Shown here piece after piece: positions 42,980-51,283 of a stretch of 59,770 bases of DNA; positions within the stretch are counted from its first letter, which is position 1; each line of letters begins with the position of its first letter. The notes under the pieces are model-generated. The model was not told the DNA's origin and searched no databases. It saw nothing but the letters and a program-made list of their open reading frames with translations. Position numbers and translations under genes: made by a program. The stretch covers positions 6,521 through 66,290 of the forward strand of contig NZ_LKIR01000121.1 of NCBI RefSeq assembly GCF_001462205.1, read 5' to 3'. The DNA is from Haloparvum sedimenti. GTDB lineage: Archaea > Halobacteriota > Halobacteria > Halobacteriales > Haloferacaceae.

Positions 42980-43200
42980 TTTCAGTCCCACCGCCCCGCC
43001 CCGCGACCGCCCCGCGACCGCACCACAGGCCTCACGCCTCCCCAGCCTCGGCCGCGGGCCGGCCGCGGAACAGCAGCGCATCGCGGCCGGCCCGCGGCCT
43101 CCCTCGCGCGCGTTTCTCGCGCGCGCCGACCACACAGCACCGTAACCGCACTCGCCCGGACGTTTTTCAGGAATGCCGCGCGACTCCCGCCGTGAGTGTA
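42980..43200. repeat. Intergenic repeat element, copy 2 (two hairpins)
   Basis: Copy 2 shares 27 identical bases (43030-43056) with copy 1. Its first hairpin has perfect 17-bp arms (43051-43067 with 43082-43098, 14-nt loop). The second is CGCGCGCG-TTTCT-CGCGCGCG just downstream, around 43106-43126. The right end, 43130-43198, matches the reverse complement of 34149-34215, including 21 identical bases at 43178-43198. The left end has tandem CGCGACCGCCCC-like units. Confidence 0.8.
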
Positions 43201-43330
43201 GCGCGGCCGGTTGCCGTAGGAACGCCGCCCGACTGTTGTGGTTCGTTCTCGAAGCAGTCGAGGCGAAACGTCGACCAGCGTCCGGCTCTTCGGGTCGGTT
43301 CTTCCCGCTGCGCGGGAGTCGAGCGGGAGG

Positions 43331-43336
43331 CTTTTC
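43331..43336 (+). promoter_or_regulatory. TATA-like element of the TrpD2-like gene
   Basis: CTTTTC, centred 28 bp before ATG 43361. It supports the leaderless start at 43361 rather than an upstream in-frame codon. Confidence 0.35.
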
Positions 43337-43360
43337 GTCGGAGAACCCGAACCGAGGGGT

Positions 43361-44440
43361 ATGGCTCAGGCGACCACGGAGTTCGGCGAGTGGCCCCTCA
43401 AGCGGCTGATGACCGAGGTCTGCGGCTCCGGCCCGAAGTCGGCCGCGGACCTCACGCGCGCGCAGGCCCGAGAGGCGTTCGAGCGCATCCTCGCGGACGA
43501 ACCCGACCCGACCACGCTGGGCGCCTTCTGGCTCGCCAACCGCTGGAAGAAGAACAACCCCGAGGAGCTGGCGGCGTTCACCGACGTGATGTGCGAGCGC
43601 GTCGAGTACGCCGAACCGGACTGCGACCCCGTCGACTGCGGCGCGAACTACGACGGGAAGGAGCGGTCCGCGCTGCTCGGCGTCGCGGCGGGCGTCGTCG
43701 CCGCCGCGGCCGGCACTCCCGTGGTCGCCCACTCCGGCGACCGCGTCCCCTCGCAGAAGGCGGACTCGTACAAGCACGTCCTCGACGAACTGGGCGTCGC
43801 AACCGAGCTGACGCCCCGCGACTCCGCGGCGATGGTCGACGAGGTCGGCTTCGGCTTCTACTACCAGCCGGCGTTCAACCCCGCTGTCGACGACCTCTGG
43901 GAGCGCCGGGACATGATGGGCGTGCGGACGTTCGTCAACACCGTCGAGACGCTGGCGAACCCCGCGGGCGCGTCGGTCCACCTCGGCTCCTTCTACCACC
44001 TCGCGTTTGCCAAGAAGGTGATCGAGACGTTCGAGGCGAGCGAGTTCCACGACCTCGACCGCGTCCTGATGTTCCAGGGGATGGAGGGGTACGACGACGT
44101 GCGCCCCGGCTACACGAAGGTCGCCGAGTGGGACGCCGTCGGCACGCAAGGCGGCTCCAGCTTCGAGGACTTCGAGATCGAGACCGCCGAGTACGGCATG
44201 GATTTCGAGACCGAGGACCTCGGCGTCGAGGACGTGGCCGCCGACTCCGCGACCATCACCGAGGAGGTGCTCGCCGGCGAGCGCGAGGACCGCTTCGCGG
44301 ACGCGATCGCGCTCAACGCCGCGCTCCGCATCTACGCCCGCGAGGACGCGGACACCATCGACGAGGGGCTCGAGGCCGCCCGCGAGGCGATCGCCGACGG
44401 CTCCGCGGCCGCGACGCTCGAGGAACTGCAGGCGTTCTGA
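43361..44440 (+). CDS. Anthranilate phosphoribosyltransferase-like protein (TrpD2/YbiB type)
   Basis: The product is 359 aa. The TrpD helical N-terminal domain (LTRAQAREAFERILADEPDP) is followed by the phosphoribosyltransferase core with PVVAHSGDRVPSQKADSYKH in place of the canonical GTGGD-containing loop, and NTVETLANPAGASVHLGSFY. The altered PRPP loop suggests the YbiB/TrpD2 group, which bind nucleic acid, rather than a tryptophan enzyme. No trp genes lie nearby. The C-terminal region is acidic and helical. Confidence 0.75.
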   Translation: MAQATTEFGEWPLKRLMTEVCGSGPKSAADLTRAQAREAFERILADEPDPTTLGAFWLANRWKKNNPEELAAFTDVMCERVEYAEPDCDPVDCGANYDGKERSALLGVAAGVVAAAAGTPVVAHSGDRVPSQKADSYKHVLDELGVATELTPRDSAAMVDEVGFGFYYQPAFNPAVDDLWERRDMMGVRTFVNTVETLANPAGASVHLGSFYHLAFAKKVIETFEASEFHDLDRVLMFQGMEGYDDVRPGYTKVAEWDAVGTQGGSSFEDFEIETAEYGMDFETEDLGVEDVAADSATITEEVLAGEREDRFADAIALNAALRIYAREDADTIDEGLEAAREAIADGSAAATLEELQAF

Positions 44441-44459
44441 GCCCCTGCGCTCGGAGCGA

Positions 44460-45584
44460 CTACTCTTCGACCACGTCGAACCGCGCCGCGAACCGCCGTT
44501 CCCAGTCCTCGCCGCGCGCGTCGATCTCGAAGCGGTACTCGCCGGGCTCGAACGCGACCGCCTCCTCGATGCCTGCACCGGAACCCGGGTCGTCCGCGGC
44601 CGTCGCGGTGACGCGCCCGCCGAGATCCGCGCAACCACTGTAGCGGATCTCGGCACCCAGATCGGTCCGGATATCGCGTTCGTCGACGGCGGCCCACTCC
44701 TCGCCCTCGCGCCGCTTCACGGCCCAGTGGTCCGGACCGAAGCTCACGCGCTCGCCCGACCAGTTACAGAGTTCGACGGACAGGTCCTCGCCGAGCGCGA
44801 CCGTCTCCGGCTCCGCGTGGAGGTAGACACGCTCGTCCCCGTCGAGCGCGTGGAAACACCGGAGATCGGCCGGACACGGCTCGTCGCGGAACGCCGACGA
44901 TTCCGGGTCCGGGAGCGCGTCGTCCGGCACCGGGGGGTCGTCGCCGGCTTCGACCTCGAACAGCGCCGCGTGGACGAGGTCCCCGGGATCCGGAGCCGCG
45001 ACGACGAAGGCGTACCGGCCGGGGCGGAACGCGACGGTCTCACCCGCCGTCGTCTCGTCGTCGGGCGCGTCGCCGTCGACGGCGAGGTGCACGTCCCACT
45101 CGTGGGTCTCGCCCGGTTCGACGTGGTCCTGATAGTCCTCGATGGCGCCGCGGTCGGTCGCGGAGCGCCACGCCCCGTCGCTCCGGTCGTAGCGAAGCAC
45201 CTCCCAGTGGTAGGGGCCGAACGGGATCGGGTCCGCGGTCCGGTTGTGGAGCCGCATCCCGACGGAGTCTCCGAGCGTCCCGACCTCCGAGGCGGGTTCC
45301 AGAAGCACCGCCTCGTCGCCGTCGAGACGGTGGTAACACCCCAGTTCGTCGTCGGGGTCGATCCACCATCCGGCGTCGGCGAGGTCCGGGCACGGCTCCG
45401 TGTAGAACCGGGAGTCGATATCGACCGGCTCGGAGGTGTCGGCCGCGTCCGTGTCGGAGGCGGTCCCGGAAGCGGTTCCAGCATCGGCGTCCGTCGGCGA
45501 CTCGGCTGTCGGCGCGGTGCGGTCGACACAACCGGCGAGGAGGGCTCCCGAACCGACGGCTGCGAGGAGGGCGCGGCGTCGCAT
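44460..45584 (-). CDS. Lipoprotein with two copies of a beta-rich domain
   Basis: The product is 374 aa. The signal MRRRALLAAVGSGALLAGCV carries the lipobox LAGC with Cys at 19, then an Asp/Thr linker. Two similar domains follow, about residues 55-215 and 225-374. Each contains a Cys-Pro segment, a [CY]H-LDGDE-V-L motif, N-[RW]-[ST]-PF/FGP-H/YHW-V-[LK]-R, and an ending FRPGRYAFVV or FEPGEYRFEI. This is an internal duplication. Such folds often bind ligands outside the membrane, but I cannot name the family. TATA-like ACTTATC lies 27 bp upstream. Confidence 0.75.
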   Translation of the reverse strand: MRRRALLAAVGSGALLAGCVDRTAPTAESPTDADAGTASGTASDTDAADTSEPVDIDSRFYTEPCPDLADAGWWIDPDDELGCYHRLDGDEAVLLEPASEVGTLGDSVGMRLHNRTADPIPFGPYHWEVLRYDRSDGAWRSATDRGAIEDYQDHVEPGETHEWDVHLAVDGDAPDDETTAGETVAFRPGRYAFVVAAPDPGDLVHAALFEVEAGDDPPVPDDALPDPESSAFRDEPCPADLRCFHALDGDERVYLHAEPETVALGEDLSVELCNWSGERVSFGPDHWAVKRREGEEWAAVDERDIRTDLGAEIRYSGCADLGGRVTATAADDPGSGAGIEEAVAFEPGEYRFEIDARGEDWERRFAARFDVVEE

Positions 45585-45607
45585 GACCGCGACTGCTCGC
45601 CGGTCGG

Positions 45608-45614
45608 ATAAGTG
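45608..45614 (-). promoter_or_regulatory. TATA-like box of the duplicated-domain lipoprotein gene
   Basis: The minus strand reads CTTATCC, about 27 bp upstream of ATG 45584. Confidence 0.45.
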
Positions 45615-45623
45615 TCTTCGGTG

Positions 45624-46280
45624 CTACTCGGCCCCGAGCGCGCCCGGGAAGTCGTCGAACGACGCCACGCGGTAGTCGCCGAGGACGCAGCGGCCGCGCT
45701 CCTCGTGACCGAGGCGTTCGACGTGGACCGCGTCGAGGCCAGCGTTCCAGGCGGCGCCCACGTCGCTCGCGCCGTCGCCGGCGTAGTAGCCGCGGTCGCC
45801 GGCGGCGGGGTCGACCCCGATGTCGGCCATCGCCAGTTTCACCGGGTCCGGGTCGGGCTTCCAGCCCGTCTCCTCGGTGCAACAGACCACGGTGTCGAAG
45901 TGGTCGCGCAGGTCGAGTCGGTCGAGCACCGGGTCCGCGAGGAACTGCTGGCAGTGCGTGACGAGACCGGTCGGTCCCTCCAGGGCCTCCAACAGGCGCG
46001 CGGCGTCGTCGTGGAGGTAGGTCGCCTCGGCGCGGGCACCGGGGTCCTCGTTCGCGTGGAACGCGTCCCAGAAGGCCGCCGGCTCGACGCCCCACTCGCG
46101 GAGCGTGCGGTCGCGCGAGCCCCCCAGCCCGTGCCAGAGCACGCGCGCCTCGGCGTCCGAAAAGTCGCGACCGAGCGCGTCGCCGACGCCGTCGAACACC
46201 TCGCGCGTGTAGGACCACTCCGCGTCGACGAGCGTCCCGTCGAGGTCGAAGAGGTGGAAGTCGTAGGCGTCGGCCGTCAT
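45624..46280 (-). CDS. HAD-superfamily hydrolase, phosphoglycolate-phosphatase-like
   Basis: The product is 218 aa. The nucleophile motif is D12-L-D14-G-T (LFDLDGTLVD). A helical cap follows, then motif II (GPTGLVTHC), the Lys motif (TGWKPDPDPV) and the acidic motif (GYYAGDGASDVGAAWNAGL). Length and cap type suit small phosphomonoesters. The substrate is not determined by sequence. Confidence 0.88.
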   Translation of the reverse strand: MTADAYDFHLFDLDGTLVDAEWSYTREVFDGVGDALGRDFSDAEARVLWHGLGGSRDRTLREWGVEPAAFWDAFHANEDPGARAEATYLHDDAARLLEALEGPTGLVTHCQQFLADPVLDRLDLRDHFDTVVCCTEETGWKPDPDPVKLAMADIGVDPAAGDRGYYAGDGASDVGAAWNAGLDAVHVERLGHEERGRCVLGDYRVASFDDFPGALGAE

Positions 46281-46395
46281 CGGCGGGCCGTAGTCGCCCC
46301 GCGGACATGGCCCTTTCGGAGGTAGATCGGTCGTGCCGCGTCAGTCAGTTCTGTCGGCGACCTCCGTCGGCGGCGCCCTCGCGGCCCGTCGTCGA

Positions 46396-48408
46396 TCAGG
46401 CCCGCCATCGCGCCAACACCGCGGTCAGCGTCAGCGCCGCCGCGGCGACCGCGGGACCGAAGCCGGGAACGCCGGAGTCGGTTTCGCCCGTGGCGCCGTC
46501 GGCGCTCGTCTCGGCGGGGGCGACCGTCACCGCCGCGGTCGCGTCGCCGAGTTCGATCGTCGTCTCGCCCGGCTCGTCGAGCGAGACGGTGGCGGTGTAG
46601 GTCGTCGACTCGCCCGCGTCGAGCCTGATCGTCTCGGCTGACCTCGTCTCGCCGTCGACCACGAGCGCGAGGTCGCGCTCGGCGGGGATCTCGGCGTCGT
46701 TGCTGACGGTCGCGGTGACGGTCACCTCGTCGCCGGCGGTCACGCGGCTCGGTTCGACCACGAGGTTCGAAACGGTCGCGGTCGCGGGCTCCGACACGAT
46801 CACCGTGAGGCGCGTGCCGCCGACCGCGACCTCGTGTTCGCCCGGCTCTGAGAAGTCGCGCTCGAAGGACTCGACCAGCGTCTCGTTCGCCCCGATCCGG
46901 CCGCTCCGGGCGTCGACCGGCTCGCCGTCGACGGTCAGCGCGAGGTCGTACTCCCCGGCGACGCCGCCGGTGTTGACCACGGTCGCGTCCAGTTCGAGCG
47001 TCTCGCCGGTGACGAGCCTGACGGGGTCGCGCTCGACCGGTCGGTCGCGGTAGGGGCCGCTCGCGCGCACCGCCTCCGCGTCGGCGAGCGAGAAGCCGAT
47101 TCGGGCCGGGAGCCGGCCGAACGCCTCGTCGTGGGTCTCACGGTCCCACGTCCCCGGGACCGCGTCGGTTGTCGTGTAGCGCTCCGCGGTCCCGCGGGCG
47201 TCCCCGCCGCCGGCCTCCTCGACGCCTCGCAGGAGCCGGTCGCCGTCGATGGGGTCGTCGGCCGCGTTCAGCTCGCGAAAGACGGTCGCGAGCGACGCCT
47301 CGCCGTCGGTCACCAGCCGGAGCCGCCGGTCGATCTCGCCCGCGACGAGGCTTCCCTTCGTGTACTGGGCGTAATTCGCCCACGTCTCGGGGTCCGATAG
47401 GGTCGCCGATGCCTGCGGGTCGCGCTCGCCGCGCGCGAGGACGCTCCGGAAGTCCGCAAAGTCCGTGCCGCCGCGCTCCAGCGTCAGTAAGGCGGCGTAG
47501 TAGGTCGCGGCCCCCTCCGTGAACCACCGCGCCGACGACGCGGTCCGGTACCCTTGTCTGGTGTGGACGTACTCGTGGACCCAGACGTTGTCCGCCGTGT
47601 CGAGCCGCTCTTCGTCGCGGATCCACACGTCCGCGTCGCCGGTCTGGATCCCCCTGACGCCCCACTCGACCTCGCCGGTCGGCGCCGCGACGAGGAACAC
47701 CTCGGGGTCGCGGTCGCCGACCTGCATCGCCCCCGAGGCGTGTTCCATCGAGTCGAGCACGTCCGCGGGCGGTTCGGCCATCTCGGCCGCCTCCGGAACG
47801 ATCAGCCGGAACCGCTGGCCGTTCGCCTCGCGCGTGACCGTCTCGTGCGGGCCCAGGAACGCCATCGCGCGGCTCGCGGCGCCCTCGCCGTCGACGCGGT
47901 TCTCGCGGACGAACCGGTGGTCCGCAGTGCTCCGCCAGCTCGCGCCGATCGCGGGCGGGCGGACGAGCGCCCAGTCGCCCGCGTCCGCGAACAGGTAGTC
48001 GCCGCGTCCCTCCAGCGGCCCGCTCTCGTCGACCGTCCGGTTCGCGGGCATCCGGTAAGTCAGCGCGGGTTCCTCGGTCGTCCCGTCCCAGCGCCAGACG
48101 CCGTCGCCCTCGCTCGCGAACCCGTCCGCGCGCACGTCCCGCGCGCCAGCCGGAAGCGTCAGCCGGAACTCGGTGACCGCGTCCGGCAGCGACACGCGCG
48201 AGGTGGCGCCGTACTCCCCCCTGGTGTCGACCCGCCGAAGCGAACTCTCGAGCCGGATCGCGTCGCTGCTCGACAGGCTCACCGCGTCCGCGCCTCGGAC
48301 GACCGAGTCCCCGGCGACCGCGTCCCCGCCGACCGCTCCCGCGAGGGGCGCGGCCGTCAGCGCGATCGCCAGCAGGATCGCGAGCCCAACCCGTCGATAC
48401 GTCTCCAT
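46396..48408 (-). CDS. Secreted gluzincin metalloprotease with PGF-CTERM anchor
   Basis: The product is 670 aa. A signal peptide (METYRRVGLAILLAIALTAA) leads to an N-terminal beta domain. The zinc site H278-E-Y-V-H282 (VWVHEYVHTRQGY) is followed by the third ligand E298 (WFTEGAATYYA), the gluzincin layout of M1/M61-like peptidases. Two Ig-like (CARDB-type) domains follow, about 470-545 and 550-630. The C-terminus is PGF, a hydrophobic helix and basic RWRA, the PGF-CTERM signal cut by archaeosortase A and replaced by lipid. It is therefore expected on the cell surface. Confidence 0.85.
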   Translation of the reverse strand: METYRRVGLAILLAIALTAAPLAGAVGGDAVAGDSVVRGADAVSLSSSDAIRLESSLRRVDTRGEYGATSRVSLPDAVTEFRLTLPAGARDVRADGFASEGDGVWRWDGTTEEPALTYRMPANRTVDESGPLEGRGDYLFADAGDWALVRPPAIGASWRSTADHRFVRENRVDGEGAASRAMAFLGPHETVTREANGQRFRLIVPEAAEMAEPPADVLDSMEHASGAMQVGDRDPEVFLVAAPTGEVEWGVRGIQTGDADVWIRDEERLDTADNVWVHEYVHTRQGYRTASSARWFTEGAATYYAALLTLERGGTDFADFRSVLARGERDPQASATLSDPETWANYAQYTKGSLVAGEIDRRLRLVTDGEASLATVFRELNAADDPIDGDRLLRGVEEAGGGDARGTAERYTTTDAVPGTWDRETHDEAFGRLPARIGFSLADAEAVRASGPYRDRPVERDPVRLVTGETLELDATVVNTGGVAGEYDLALTVDGEPVDARSGRIGANETLVESFERDFSEPGEHEVAVGGTRLTVIVSEPATATVSNLVVEPSRVTAGDEVTVTATVSNDAEIPAERDLALVVDGETRSAETIRLDAGESTTYTATVSLDEPGETTIELGDATAAVTVAPAETSADGATGETDSGVPGFGPAVAAAALTLTAVLARWRA

Positions 48409-48474
48409 GGCGGAGGGAGGATCGGGGCCCGCTTAGTGGTGGGGGATCGGGCCGGCGCAGCCGCTGGACGGCTG

Positions 48475-48516
48475 GGTCAGAAAAACGGTGCTCGACGCGG
48501 GGTGGTTAGGTGGCGG
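48475..48516 (-). terminator. T-tract after the SUI1 gene
   Basis: On the minus strand, the stop at 48517 is followed by GC-rich sequence and T5 at 48485-48481. This is a likely terminator. Confidence 0.5.
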
Positions 48517-48822
<306 letters not shown>

Positions 48823-48836
48823 CTACTGGACGGCGG

Positions 48837-48843
48837 TATTAAA
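48837..48843 (-). promoter_or_regulatory. TATA box of the SUI1 gene
   Basis: The minus strand reads TTTAATA, 27-33 bp upstream of ATG 48810. One of the clearest boxes in the window. Confidence 0.6.
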
Positions 48844-48952
48844 TAGTGTCGGGAGGGGCGCCGTCGTCCGGGGCAAAAGGATCGGCCGTCGCCGGTCGGC
48901 GTGAGCGGTCACGGGGGCGGCCGCGGGCGGTCACGGAGGTCGCCGCGGACGG

Positions 48953-51283
48953 TCACAGAAACCGACGCACGAGGGGCGTCGCCTCCAGCGCCAGCCGGCG
49001 GACCGTCCGCACGGCCGCATCGGCGGTCTCGCGGTCGACGCCGTCGCCGTACCGCGCCCGCTCGTAGGCATCGCGAATCACCGCAGTGCGCTCGTCGACG
49101 CCCCGAAGCTCCAGCGCGGAGAGGTACGCCCGCGGGGTCTCACCCGGTCGCCGCGCGCGGTAGCGTCGCTCCAGCAGGTACTCCAGCCTCGCGTACGCCC
49201 GGAGGGCGTCCGAGTCGGGATCGCGCCGCCGGAACGGGAACCGGAGCCACAGCGCCCGGTACGCCCGGCTCGTCGCGCCGACGTGGTGAGCCCCCGCGAC
49301 GACGCCGAACAGCAGGAGCAGGCCGTACCCGACCGCGTCGCGGTCGACCGACAGCCCGCCATCGTCCCGCTCACCCTCCACCTCGACGCCGGTCACGTCG
49401 GCCGAGACGGTGTCGATCCCGCTCGCACCCGTATCGTCCGGGTCGAGGCCGGCGGGACCGCCGGCCTCGGGGCCGCCGACCGCCGCGTCGTCGCTCCCGT
49501 TCGTCTCCGCGTCCGTGTCGTTTCCGTTCGGCTCCGCGGTCGGCGTCGTCGGAGTGGACGCGGGCTCGTCCTCGGACTCGGGCACGGTGCGGTCCGTGTC
49601 GACGCCCGCCTCGCCCGCGTTTCGCGCTTCCGTCAGCCGCACGTCGCGGGCCTCCGCGCGCTCCGCGCTCGGCGTGGGGTCGAACCGGACCCACCCGTGG
49701 TCGGGGACGTACACCTGCACCCACGCGTGGGCGTCCTGTCCGCGGACCACCCACTCGTCCTGGGCGACGCGCTCGCCGGGGCCGTACCCGGTGACGAACC
49801 GGGCGGGGATGTCCTGCGAGCGCAGCATGGCGACCATCGTCGTCGCGAAGTAGACGCAGTAGCCGGCGTCCATCTCGAAGAGGAACGCGTCCGCCACGTC
49901 GCCCTCGGGTCGCTGGACGGTCAGCGAGTACTCCTTCGACTCCTCCAGGTAGCGCTCGACCGCGCGCGCCGTGTCGTAGGGGTTGTCCGCGCCCGCCTCC
50001 GTCCTGATCTCGCCGGTCAGCTCGCCGACCCGGTCGGGCGTGCTCTCGGGGAGCTGGGTGTACCGCTCTTCGATCCCCGCCGGGTAGTCCGTGCCGGCGG
50101 TCCGGAGGTCTTCGGGCGTCGCGACGAGGACTTCGCTCTCGACGTCGATCGTGTCGTCCTCGGGAACCGTGGTGCCCGGCTGGATCCGTCCCTCGCCGTC
50201 GACCTGTGCGCTCCGGGCCGTCTGACCGCCCACGGAGACTGGCTTGTGCGCGGCGGGAATCGCGTCGAGGTCGGTCTCGGCCGTGACCGTCTGATCGACC
50301 TGCACGGTCGTTCCCGGCGGCCCCTCGACGGGCCCGTCGTACGGCGCCGTCTCGCCGGTCCGCACCCAGCCGTCGCCGGTGTAGCGGTCGAACGTCGACG
50401 TGCTCCAGTAGGACTCCTGCGTGCTCTCGACCGTGAACCGCACCTCCGGGGAGAGCCGGACCGACCCGGCGACCCGCACGTCGTCTTGTGTACCCACGAT
50501 CGACGACTCGATGCCGGGCGTTCCCCGGTCCGACAGCAGCGGCTGGGTCGCGCCGCCGGGCACGACCGCGACCGTCGCCGACAGAAGCACCATGGCCGCG
50601 AGCACGGTCGCGAGCGTGCCCCGCCGCGCCGCGAGCGCTCCCGGCGCCGACAGCGTCGTCAGCCCGGCGGCGAGCGAAACGCCGACCACCCCCGCCAGCG
50701 TGGCGGCCGTGCCGGCGTCACCCGTCAGCACGAAGAAGCCGAGCGCGCCGGCCGCGACCGAGGCGCCGGCGACGTGGCGGCCCCGCGCCGCGAGGTACCA
50801 CGTCAGGAACGTCGGTACGGGCGCCAGCGAGAGCGCCCACAGCTCGGCGGCGGTCAGCCGCAGCACGGAGAGCCCCGTCAGAAGGGAGACCGTGTCGAAG
50901 GCGACGTTCCGCACGGAGAACAGCGCGCGCTGGCTCGCCGGCACCGAGAAGTAGTAGACCGCCAGCCCGGCGACGAACAGCCCGCCGGTGACCAGCACCG
51001 CCGCCCGCGGGGCGAGCACGCGCGCGACGGCGACGCCCGCGGCCGCGGCGACCGCGACCGCGACCGCGAGCCGCGCGCTCCCGCCGACCACGTCGGTTAT
51101 CGACAGGAAGACCCCGACGTAGGCCGCGGTCGCCAGCGCGACGCCCGCCGCGGCGGGCTGGACGAGTCCGGCAGGCACCAGCCCGAGGGGACCGACGCCG
51201 TCGGGAGAGCTCTCGCGGTCGGTCGGCGGGCCGCCGCCATCGCCGAGCGCGTCGTCACCTCCGGCCGACGGACCGCCGCTCAC
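48953..51283 (-). CDS. Membrane transglutaminase-like protein (TgpA/DUF3488 type)
   Basis: The product is 776 aa. An N-terminal membrane domain of about eight helices (residues 20-255) is followed by a large extracytoplasmic region. The transglutaminase triad is C476 (DAGYCVYFATT), H519 (DAHAWVQVYV) and D535 (RFDPTPS). A Thr/Asp/Glu-rich spacer follows, then one more membrane helix (about 645-665) and a C-terminal DUF4129-like helical domain (YARLEYLLERRYRARRPGET). It is cotranscribed with DUF58 and MoxR genes, overlapping the former by 4 bp. The partner set suggests cell-envelope protein processing or crosslinking; the substrate is unknown. Confidence 0.88.
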   Translation of the reverse strand: MSGGPSAGGDDALGDGGGPPTDRESSPDGVGPLGLVPAGLVQPAAAGVALATAAYVGVFLSITDVVGGSARLAVAVAVAAAAGVAVARVLAPRAAVLVTGGLFVAGLAVYYFSVPASQRALFSVRNVAFDTVSLLTGLSVLRLTAAELWALSLAPVPTFLTWYLAARGRHVAGASVAAGALGFFVLTGDAGTAATLAGVVGVSLAAGLTTLSAPGALAARRGTLATVLAAMVLLSATVAVVPGGATQPLLSDRGTPGIESSIVGTQDDVRVAGSVRLSPEVRFTVESTQESYWSTSTFDRYTGDGWVRTGETAPYDGPVEGPPGTTVQVDQTVTAETDLDAIPAAHKPVSVGGQTARSAQVDGEGRIQPGTTVPEDDTIDVESEVLVATPEDLRTAGTDYPAGIEERYTQLPESTPDRVGELTGEIRTEAGADNPYDTARAVERYLEESKEYSLTVQRPEGDVADAFLFEMDAGYCVYFATTMVAMLRSQDIPARFVTGYGPGERVAQDEWVVRGQDAHAWVQVYVPDHGWVRFDPTPSAERAEARDVRLTEARNAGEAGVDTDRTVPESEDEPASTPTTPTAEPNGNDTDAETNGSDDAAVGGPEAGGPAGLDPDDTGASGIDTVSADVTGVEVEGERDDGGLSVDRDAVGYGLLLLFGVVAGAHHVGATSRAYRALWLRFPFRRRDPDSDALRAYARLEYLLERRYRARRPGETPRAYLSALELRGVDERTAVIRDAYERARYGDGVDRETADAAVRTVRRLALEATPLVRRFL

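Larger units (their letters stand above)
42341..43360. other. 1-kb region without a credible gene, AT-rich island and repeats
   Basis: Open frames here are Arg/Ser/Pro-rich, unlike haloarchaeal proteins, and I reject them. 42465-42560 is strikingly AT-rich for this genome, with TATA-like elements on both strands; the minus-strand ones (TTTATTA near 42471-42477, AATATTA near 42494-42500) probably drive the aceA operon with a leader of over 100 nt. 42980-43200 is repeat element copy 2. 43331-43336 carries the promoter of the next gene. Confidence 0.6.

Noticed and set aside
42327-43195. Several frames of 110-210 codons on both strands of the repeat-bearing spacer
   Set aside because: Arg/Ser/Pro-rich products, overlapping hairpin repeats, no promoter or ribosome binding site; unlike acidic haloarchaeal proteins.
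43361-44440. Tryptophan-biosynthesis TrpD
   Set aside because: The PRPP-binding loop is altered and no trp genes are near; called TrpD2-like instead.
42746-44656. 636-codon minus-strand frame across the TrpD2-like gene
   Set aside because: Antisense of a well-supported gene; no domain.
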